Shown here one piece after another: positions 1 to 4,732 of a DNA stretch of 5,887 bases; the first letter of the stretch is position 1; each line of letters opens with the position of its first letter. Origin of the DNA: a bacterium (lineage in GTDB: Bacteria; Vulcanimicrobiota; Vulcanimicrobiia; Vulcanimicrobiales; Vulcanimicrobiaceae). The translations under genes and the position numbers were made by a program. The stretch is taken from positions 1 to 5,887 of the forward strand of contig JAKAPO010000163.1 in NCBI GenBank assembly GCA_021807065.1. Direction: 5' to 3'. The notes under the pieces are model-generated. The model was not told the DNA's origin and did not search any database. It worked only from the letters and a program-made list of their open reading frames with translations.

Positions 1-439
1 GATAGGTGACGCTCTCCGAGGTGCCGTCGCTATTCGTATACGCTTGGCTCGTCACCGTGATATTCGTCACCGAACCGTTGGGCGAGGGCGTCACGTGGGT
101 CGTCAGCGTCTCGCTCAGCGTTTGGTTGCTCCCCGCCACGGTCTCCGAGGAGGTAACCGTTCCGCTCCCCGTCACCGTGGAGACGCTGTCGTTCAACGCG
201 TAGGTGACGTTCGTATTCGGATAGGGAGTGACGTTCGGATCGCCGTTGTTCGGGGGATAACTATGGTAGACGGTGACGACGTTCTCGCTTCCCATGTAGG
301 TGGCGGTCTGCGGCGGCGGCGGCGTCTGCGTCGGCGGAGGGGGTGGTCCTGGTTGGGGACCTCCACCTCCGCCGCCGCCGCATGCGGCAAGACTCGCGGC
401 GATAATCAGCACGCCGAAGCCAACGTAGAGATGCTTCAC
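1..439 (-). CDS. Secreted lipoprotein, beta-rich, partial (C-terminus beyond left edge)
   Basis: Read on the minus strand from GTG 439 the frame stays open to the window edge (146 codons), so the C-terminus is missing. The start is supported by AGGAG at 450-446, six bases upstream. Residues 1-20 are a lipoprotein signal peptide: a Lys at position 2, a hydrophobic core (VLIIAASLAA) and the lipobox LAAC with Cys20 as the expected lipidation site. A Gly run and a Pro/Thr/Gln-rich tether (about residues 21-45) follow, then a domain very rich in Thr, Ser, Val and Asn with alternating polar and hydrophobic residues, as in extracellular beta-sandwich or beta-barrel repeats. I do not recognise a family and assign no function. 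It should be membrane-anchored and exposed outside the cytoplasmic membrane. It is transcribed divergently from the exported-protein genes to its right. The plus-strand open frame over the same DNA encodes an Arg/Gly-rich product and is a shadow. Confidence 0.85.
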   Translation of the reverse strand, partial: MKHLYVGFGVLIIAASLAACGGGGGGGPQPGPPPPPTQTPPPPQTATYMGSENVVTVYHSYPPNNGDPNVTPYPNTNVTYALNDSVSTVTGSGTVTSSETVAGSNQTLSETLTTHVTPSPNGSVTNITVTSQAYTNSDGTSESVTY

Positions 440-546
440 CCCTAGCTCCTTTGCAAAACGCACGTCCCCGAGAAGAGGCGGGAAACGGTAGCCGCTCGCT
501 TTAGCCGCGCATGGCTCCCTTCCTCCTTTCGGCTTTGACGAGAATT

Positions 547-564
547 CATGCATCACGGTGCATG
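547..564. promoter_or_regulatory. Perfect inverted repeat, possible operator or RNA hairpin
   Basis: CATGCA (547-552) and TGCATG (559-564) are exact reverse complements separated by six bases (TCACGG). The right arm abuts the GGAGGGAGGGG Shine-Dalgarno at 564-574. The position could suit a transcription-factor half-site pair or a small mRNA hairpin that limits ribosome access. A 6-bp dyad can arise by chance, so this is a candidate only. Confidence 0.25.
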
Positions 565-574
565 GAGGGAGGGG
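564..574 (+). promoter_or_regulatory. Strong Shine-Dalgarno preceding a short leader ORF
   Basis: GGAGGGAGGGG is the best ribosome-binding match in this part of the window. It sits six bases before ATG 581 but about 30 bases before ATG 604, the most likely start of the exported protein. It therefore appears to serve the 7-codon ORF at 581 rather than the downstream gene directly. If ATG 562 were the real gene start, this tract would be coding sequence instead. Confidence 0.5.
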
Positions 575-580
575 ACATTT

Positions 581-604
581 ATGGGCAGCGAAGCGTTATC
601 GTAA
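581..604 (+). CDS. Putative 7-residue leader peptide (MGSEALS), translationally coupled to the next gene
   Basis: ATG 581 is placed six bases after GGAGGGAGGGG and opens a seven-codon frame reading MGSEALS. It ends with TAA at 602-604, whose last base is the A of ATG 604 (TAATG overlap). That arrangement would let a ribosome terminating on the leader restart on the exported-protein gene, which has no good Shine-Dalgarno of its own. The peptide has no run of a single amino acid, so a classical attenuator is not indicated. The alternative is that the exported protein starts in its own frame at ATG 562 or earlier and this ORF is incidental. Confidence 0.35.
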   Translation: MGSEALS

Positions 605-1071
605 TGAGAATGCGTGTCGGAACACTTGCTCTTCTCGGCATGGGAGTAGCCACCACTCTGAGCGGGCATCCTCGCCTCGACGGTGCGTCTATCGTCAACA
701 GCGGATCCACCAACACCGTTGGCTGGACGATCGCTATCCGTTCCAACGGCATTGGGAGCGTCGCCAACCGAAGTTTCTCAGTGACGCCCGACGTTGCTCA
801 TCGCTTCCTCCACGACGCGCAGGCCGCGCGCGAAGCCAGCGTCATGGGACGCTCGTGCATGAAAAGTGCCTCCTTCGGCACGCGCTTGACCGTCACGTAT
901 CATGGCTGGACGTCGCCCGATCTCTCATGTCCGGCGACCTCGCCGCTGCTGAGCGCTCTAGCCACCGATGCTCGCGAGATCGTGGCCGCCGCAGGGCCGC
1001 CCACGAGTCTGCGACGCGTTCGCCTGCCGCTCGAGCCGCACCGCGCCCCTACGAACCCACCTCGGAGCTAA
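604..1071 (+). CDS. Small exported protein with NSGSTNT motif and two conserved-looking cysteines, unknown function
   Basis: With ATG 604 the product is 155 residues. Residues 1-21 (MRMRVGTLALLGMGVATTLSG) form a basic start and hydrophobic core typical of a Sec signal peptide, with cleavage probably around residues 25-30. The mature part begins with the motif NSGSTNT (residues 32-38) followed by a beta-strand-like GWTIAIRSNG. Two cysteines, Cys85 (in CMKSASFGT) and Cys109 (in SPDLSC), are 24 residues apart and could form a disulfide after export. I associate this layout with small exported proteins of uncharacterised soil bacteria, but I know no function. The frame is open upstream to ATG 511 and ATG 562, but those starts would put a poorly hydrophobic, Arg-containing stretch before the signal peptide. 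The next gene follows after 24 bases, so the two are probably co-transcribed. A longer overlapping frame (558-1493) is an Arg-rich shadow. Confidence 0.7.
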   Translation: MRMRVGTLALLGMGVATTLSGHPRLDGASIVNSGSTNTVGWTIAIRSNGIGSVANRSFSVTPDVAHRFLHDAQAAREASVMGRSCMKSASFGTRLTVTYHGWTSPDLSCPATSPLLSALATDAREIVAAAGPPTSLRRVRLPLEPHRAPTNPPRS

Positions 1072-1095
1072 CTTGCTTCGCGAGGGGAGGTCAGG

Positions 1096-1713
1096 GTGGA
1101 TGCCCAACCTTCGGTCGTTGTGAAGCGCGTTTTGATTCCTTTTGCCGCCCTGAGCCTGGCAGCGGCGTTCGCTGCCGCCGGGACCAACATGCCTCCCTTG
1201 GCCGCAGCAACGGCGCCGCCGGCTCCGCCGCTGCTTACCGATGCATCGCCGTCGCCGTCAGCAGCGCCGACGCAGATGCCTGGCGTCGAGAGCCTCTTCC
1301 CTGCGGCGCCGCATGGCTCGCCCTCGCCGCCACCACCGCAACGTGTCGGCATCGAGGGCGTGTGGGAGCTCGCCATCCAACAAGGCGCCAATACGACGTA
1401 CGCGCATCTCAAGCTCAAGCAGCGGCAGGACGCACTCACGGGAACGTATCTCGATCCCAGCAACAAGCCTTCGCCCGCGGTCGGTGTCGTTGACGGCGGC
1501 AACGTACGCATCGTCGTCTCGTTGAGAGACGGCTCGTCGATCGTCTTCGAGGCGCGCCTCGACGGAACGACCGACATGGTCGGGATGATGACCACACCGA
1601 CGGGAGAGATTCCCTTCACCGGCGACTATCGCCCCAAAGAAAACTTCTTCGATAATCTCAACGAGAATCCGACGGGACTTACGAACGGCCTGACGACGCC
1701 GCCGCCGCTATAG
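1096..1713 (+). CDS. Exported protein: signal segment, Pro/Ala linker and C-terminal beta-rich domain
   Basis: The GTG 1096 start is supported by GGGGAGG at 1084-1090, five bases upstream, and gives 205 residues. Residues 10-29 (KRVLIPFAALSLAAAFAAAG) are a signal peptide or N-terminal membrane anchor; there is no lipobox Cys and no cysteine anywhere. Residues about 33-82 form a Pro/Ala/Ser-rich linker. From about residue 84 a compact domain of roughly 100 residues begins GIEGVWELAI and continues with alternating beta-strand pattern (YAHLKLKQRQDALTGTYLDP, later GNVRIVVSLRDGSSIVFEARL). This looks like a small lipocalin-like or other antiparallel beta-barrel that might bind a ligand. The family is not recognised by name and the fold is an inference. 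The gene lies 24 bases after the preceding exported-protein gene. The product should act in the periplasm or at the cell surface. Confidence 0.8.
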   Translation: MDAQPSVVVKRVLIPFAALSLAAAFAAAGTNMPPLAAATAPPAPPLLTDASPSPSAAPTQMPGVESLFPAAPHGSPSPPPPQRVGIEGVWELAIQQGANTTYAHLKLKQRQDALTGTYLDPSNKPSPAVGVVDGGNVRIVVSLRDGSSIVFEARLDGTTDMVGMMTTPTGEIPFTGDYRPKENFFDNLNENPTGLTNGLTTPPPL

Positions 1714-1745
1714 TTCCTCGCGCCCTCCCCGGCGAAGGCAGCACC

Positions 1746-2996
1746 ATGCACGACCGCACCTTTGGATTCGCGACGCGCGCGATCCACGCCGGGACTCCGC
1801 CCGATCCGACCACCGGATCTCGCGCGGCTCCAATCTATCAGACTGCAGCGTACGTCTTCGGCTCCACCGAGCAGGCAGCGGAACTCTTCCAGCTGCGAAG
1901 TTACGGCCACATCTATAGCCGGATAAGCAACCCTACCGTAGCGGCCTTCGAAGAGCGGATGGCGAGTCTCGAAGACGGGCTCGGCGCGATCGCGTTTTCG
2001 AGCGGTCTAGCGGCGCAGCTCTGTACCGTTCTCACGCTCGCTCAGTCGGGCGATCACGTTCTCTGCTCCCAAAACGTCTACGGGGGAACCGTGACGCAGC
2101 TTTCGGTCACGGTCAGACGCATGGGCATCGAGTCGAGTTTCGCTCCGGTCGACGACCTCGCGGCGCTGCGTTCGATGATCCGTCCCAATACGAAGATGCT
2201 GTTCGCGGAGACGATCGGCAATCCATCGGGGGTCATCGCAGATCTGCGCGCGCTGGCGCGCTTGACCCACGATCATGGCATTCCCCTCGTCGTCGACAAC
2301 ACGTTTGCGACGCCCTATCTCTGCCGTCCGATCGAACATGGCGCCGATCTTGTCCTGCACTCCGCGACGAAGTTCATCAGCGGCCACGGAACGACGATCG
2401 GCGGCGTGCTCGTAGAGTCGGGGAAGTTTCCGTGGGGGAACGGGAAGTTTCCGCTCCTATCGGAGCCGAGCCCGGGATACCACAACAAAGTCTTTACCGA
2501 AACCTTCGGTGAATACGCGTTTCTCATGCGCGCTCGCGCCGAGGTCTTGCGCGACGTCGGTTCGCAGCTCGCGCCGATGGATGCGTGGTTATTGCTCCTC
2601 GGTCTCGAAACGCTGGGACTGCGCATGGAAGCGCACGTGCACAACGCGCGAACGATCGCCGAGTTCTTGCGCGAGCGGCCGGAGGTCGATTGGGTGAGCT
2701 ACACGATGGGGGCCGTATTCACGTTCGGCATTCACGGAGGGCGCGAGGCCGGACGGCGCTTCATCGACGCGCTCGAACTTTGGAGCCATCTCGCGAACGT
2801 CGGCGATACGAAGAGCCTCGTCATCCATCCCGCCTCGACGACGCACTCGCAGCTTTCCGACGAGGAACTGCGCAAAGCAGGCGTCGCACCAGAGTCGATC
2901 CGCCTTTCGGTTGGTCTCGAGGACGTCGACGACTTGATTTGGGACCTGGATCAGGCACTGCGGAAAGCAGTCCTTCGGGATGACAAGGAACCATGA
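1746..2996 (+). CDS. metY: O-acetylhomoserine sulfhydrylase (PLP-dependent), with an internal deletion
   Basis: The 416-residue product is a cytosolic Cys/Met-metabolism PLP enzyme of the MetY type. It replaces the acetyl group of O-acetylhomoserine with sulfide to make homocysteine for methionine. Visible family motifs are APIYQTAAYVF, IYSRISNPT (the Arg and Tyr contact the PLP phosphate in relatives), FSSGLAAQ, YGGT, VVDNTFATPYLCRP (Asp184 would bind the pyridine nitrogen), SATKFISGHG (Lys209 is the Schiff-base lysine), EPSPGYH, FTETFG, and LVIHPASTTHSQL followed by IRLSVGLEDVDDLIWDLDQAL. GAAGG at 1734-1738 precedes ATG 1746 by seven bases. Compared with relatives such as Thermus OAH sulfhydrylase, about 18 residues are absent after WVSY (residues 316-319): the usual PGLP...KY segment is replaced by TM before GAVFTFGI. 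The last residues (VLRDDKEP) seem to derive from a repeat remnant. The stop codon overlaps the next start (ATGA). Cystathionine gamma-synthase or methionine gamma-lyase activity is less likely given the MetY-type motifs. Confidence 0.93.
   Translation: MHDRTFGFATRAIHAGTPPDPTTGSRAAPIYQTAAYVFGSTEQAAELFQLRSYGHIYSRISNPTVAAFEERMASLEDGLGAIAFSSGLAAQLCTVLTLAQSGDHVLCSQNVYGGTVTQLSVTVRRMGIESSFAPVDDLAALRSMIRPNTKMLFAETIGNPSGVIADLRALARLTHDHGIPLVVDNTFATPYLCRPIEHGADLVLHSATKFISGHGTTIGGVLVESGKFPWGNGKFPLLSEPSPGYHNKVFTETFGEYAFLMRARAEVLRDVGSQLAPMDAWLLLLGLETLGLRMEAHVHNARTIAEFLRERPEVDWVSYTMGAVFTFGIHGGREAGRRFIDALELWSHLANVGDTKSLVIHPASTTHSQLSDEELRKAGVAPESIRLSVGLEDVDDLIWDLDQALRKAVLRDDKEP
2971..2985 (-). repeat. Probable remnant of the palindromic repeat at the 3' end of metY (copy 0)
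   Basis: On the minus strand this reads TGTCATCCCGAAGGA, matching the conserved left end (TGTCATCCCGAG) of the repeats further right; the rest of the element is missing. In metY it is translated as part of VLRDDKEP, downstream of the family's usual ending (DLDQALRKA). The codon phase CGG GAT GAC AAG is the same as in the luxC copy at 5232-5285 (RDDK). It is short, so chance similarity cannot be excluded. Confidence 0.5.
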
Positions 2997-3502
2997 TCCT
3001 CGCAACGCCGTCGCAGAGACGCGAGCTGCTCGAGCGAAGCCGCACGGTGGCAATAGTGGGCGCGTCGAGTCATCCGCTGCGCCCGAGTTACACGGTCTTC
3101 TCCTACTTACGCACGCAGACGCCGTTCCGCATCGCGCCGATCAATCCGACGATCGCCGAAATCGATGGTGTCCGGGCGTTCGCGTCGCTTCGCGATTACG
3201 CCGCATCGGAGGGAACGCCTGACATCGTCGACGTTTTCAGACGCCCGAGCGAGGTCGTGGAGGTCACGCGTGAAGCGATCGCCGTCGGAGCAAAGGCCAT
3301 CTGGTTTCAGTATGGTGTCGTCAATACCGATGCGATTCGACTTGCCGACGAAGCCGGCCTCGACGTCGTGGTCGACCGCTGCATGAAGGTCGAGTACGCG
3401 CGGTTCCACGGCGGACTCGCGATGTCCGGACTGAACAGCGGGATCATCAGCTCTCGCCTGCCGGTCGTCTCCGCTGGCGCAAAACCCCTACGCTCGCGGT
3501 GA
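2993..3502 (+). CDS. CoA-binding domain protein, YccU family
   Basis: This 169-residue protein is a single Rossmann-type CoA_binding_2 domain. Near the N-terminus TVAIVGASSHPLRPSY (about residues 17-32) forms the nucleotide-binding loop. INPTIAEIDGVRAFASL and DIVDVFRRPSEVVEVTREAI follow in the order typical of the family. AKAIWFQYGVVN and VVDRCMKVEYARFHGGL are the C-terminal signature (IWxQxGv, then vDRC-K-E). Relatives bind CoA or a similar nucleotide in the cytosol; the physiological role is not established. The ATG start lies inside the metY stop region (4-bp ATGA overlap), indicating translational coupling, and AAGGAA lies just upstream. To my recollection, genes of this family are neighbours of metY in other bacteria, suggesting a role connected to acetyl-CoA use or homoserine acetylation, but that is inference. 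Its stop overlaps the GTG start of the LuxE-family gene by four bases. Confidence 0.9.
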   Translation: MILATPSQRRELLERSRTVAIVGASSHPLRPSYTVFSYLRTQTPFRIAPINPTIAEIDGVRAFASLRDYAASEGTPDIVDVFRRPSEVVEVTREAIAVGAKAIWFQYGVVNTDAIRLADEAGLDVVVDRCMKVEYARFHGGLAMSGLNSGIISSRLPVVSAGAKPLRSR

Positions 3503-4728
3503 CCGCGTTGTCATCCCGAGCGCGAGCCTGTCCTGAGCGCGCTGCGCCGGCAGCGCAGTCCGGGGGTCGAGGGAGGCGCCTCGCGGTTTTCGTCGGCTTG
3601 CAAGCTGAACTATTACGAATCATCCAAGCATGGCACGAACGCGGCACCGAACTCAGCGACGAGCGCTTCAACGACCTCGCACTAAAAATTTTCGCGCATC
3701 AGCTTCGTTACAATAAACCGTACGCGACGTATTGCGCGCGAAAGGGAGTGACCCTCGAGCGCATGCCCGCCGCTTGGGAGCAGATCCCGGCGGTACCTAC
3801 GGCGGCATACAAAGAGGCGGCGCTCGCGGCTTTCGATCCCAGGAAGGCCAAGCTCGTCTTCGAGACCAGCGGCACCACGCGCGGCATCGGTGGCCGACAC
3901 TACATGGAGACGGCGGCGCTTTACGATGCCGCGCTGCTTGCCGGATTCGATCGCTTCATGCTCTACGACGGTGCGCGTTTACGCTATCTCAATCTCGTGC
4001 CGAATCCACAGGAACGCCCGCAATCTTCTCTCGGGTACATGATGGCTCGCGTCGCCGGTGAGCGAGGCGCGGGAGATATCGGGTGGTATCTGCGCGCCGA
4101 CGCATTCGCATTTGACGATCTCTTCGGCGATATCGGCGACAGCATCGCACGCGGCGAAGCCGTCTGCATCGCCGCTACGGCATTCGCGCTGGCCGCGCTT
4201 CTCGACGCCGCCGAGGAACGCAACCTGCGGTTCTCGCTTCCAGCAGGATCGCGAATCATGGAAACCGGAGGATTCAAAGGGCGCACGCGCGTCATCGTCC
4301 GCGAGGAACTGTACTCGCGGACATCACGCTGCTTCGGCATCGACGAATCGTGCATCGTCGCAGAGTATGGCATGACCGAGTTGACATCGCAGTGGTACGA
4401 TCTCCCTCGCCCCGAGCCCGTGTCATCCCGAGCGAGGGGGGCGCACGAGCACCGAGCGTCGAGGGGAGCGCATCCCGGCATCGCTCGCCTCAAATCCTCT
4501 CCGCCTTGGCTGCGCGCGTACGCGGCCGGTCCCGACGGCCGTCCCCTGCCTGACGGCGTCGTCGGCGCGCTCGTGCACGTCGACATTGCGAACGTCTCTT
4601 CATGCGTCGCCCTTGCAACAGAAGATCTCGGCGCAACCTATGGCCGCCATATCGTGCTCCTCGGTCGCGAAGAAGGAGCCGGGCTGCGCGGCTGCTCGTT
4701 GGATGCGGAGATGCTTGCCCGACGGTGA
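3499..4728 (+). CDS. luxE: LuxE-family acyl-protein synthetase with two in-frame repeat insertions
   Basis: The 409-residue frame encodes an ATP-dependent acyl-protein synthetase (LuxE/PF04443 type). Relatives adenylate a fatty acid, transfer it to their own cysteine and deliver it to LuxC for reduction. Family features: LLRIIQAWHE and IFAHQLRYNKPYATYC (N-terminal helices), WEQIPAVPTAAYKE, the P-loop-like FETSGTT (121-127), RYLNLVPNP, METGGFKGR, and EYGMTEL (289-295), the adenylate-forming motif. RGCSLDAE lies near the C-terminus: Cys399, ten residues from the end, matches the position of the acylated Cys364 of Vibrio harveyi LuxE. GTG 3499 overlaps the previous stop (GTGA). Residues about 4-27 are repeat-derived, so the core starts near residue 34; TTG 3598 is an alternative start giving 376 residues, but it lacks a Shine-Dalgarno. 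Residues about 308-325 are a second repeat copy placed between QWYDLPRPEP and PPWLRAY. No stop or frameshift results. The actual substrate is unknown. Confidence 0.88.
   Translation: MTALSSRARACPERAAPAAQSGGRGRRLAVFVGLQAELLRIIQAWHERGTELSDERFNDLALKIFAHQLRYNKPYATYCARKGVTLERMPAAWEQIPAVPTAAYKEAALAAFDPRKAKLVFETSGTTRGIGGRHYMETAALYDAALLAGFDRFMLYDGARLRYLNLVPNPQERPQSSLGYMMARVAGERGAGDIGWYLRADAFAFDDLFGDIGDSIARGEAVCIAATAFALAALLDAAEERNLRFSLPAGSRIMETGGFKGRTRVIVREELYSRTSRCFGIDESCIVAEYGMTELTSQWYDLPRPEPVSSRARGAHEHRASRGAHPGIARLKSSPPWLRAYAAGPDGRPLPDGVVGALVHVDIANVSSCVALATEDLGATYGRHIVLLGREEGAGLRGCSLDAEMLARR
3509..3580 (+). repeat. Palindromic repeat copy 1, at the start of luxE
   Basis: It begins TGTCATCCCGAGCG and ends GTCGAGGGAGGCGCC (3566-3580); the ending is identical over 15 bases to the reverse complement of the end of the copy at 4753-4805. 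Between them lies a perfect hairpin, GCGCTGC (3539-3545) and GCAGCGC (3550-3556) with loop GCCG. If translation starts at GTG 3499 it encodes LSSRARA... through GRGRR near the LuxE N-terminus. There is no T-tract after the hairpin, so it is not an intrinsic terminator. Confidence 0.8.
4421..4471 (+). repeat. Palindromic repeat copy 2, inside luxE
   Basis: Left end TGTCATCCCGAGCGA and right end GTCGAGGGGAGCGC (4458-4471) match copy 1, with a shorter, different middle. It is translated as VSSRARG...ASRGAH (residues about 308-325), in the same phase as copy 1 (TCA TCC CGA GCG). It falls between the EYGMTEL motif region and PPWLRAY, in what should be a surface loop. The right boundary is uncertain by about ten bases. 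Confidence 0.8.
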
Positions 4729-4732
4729 TGAT

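Larger units (their letters stand above)
440..580. promoter_or_regulatory. Divergent intergenic region with likely promoters in both directions
   Basis: About 160 bases separate the minus-strand lipoprotein start from the first plus-strand gene, so both promoters should lie here. A TTGACG box at 535-540 looks like a sigma70 -35 element for the plus strand, but the stretch 16-18 bases further on is not a convincing -10 box. No clear minus-strand promoter is visible by eye. The region is less GC-rich around 536-556 than its flanks. The only well-formed elements are the inverted repeat at 547-564 and the purine-rich Shine-Dalgarno at 564-574. Confidence 0.4.

Noticed and set aside
44..445. 133-codon plus-strand frame
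   Set aside because: Arg/Gly-rich shadow of the minus-strand lipoprotein, which has a lipobox and Shine-Dalgarno.
558..1493. 311-codon plus-strand frame spanning the two exported-protein genes
   Set aside because: Arg/His/Ala-rich composition, no signal or domain, and it overlaps two genes with proper signal peptides and a well-placed ribosome site; it is a high-GC shadow frame.
1068..1619. 183-codon minus-strand frame opposite the 1096-1713 gene
   Set aside because: Low-complexity Gly/Ala/Ser composition, and the plus strand has a start, Shine-Dalgarno and signal peptide.
3539..3580. Rho-independent terminator at the hairpin of repeat copy 1
   Set aside because: No T-run follows, and the coding frame continues through it.
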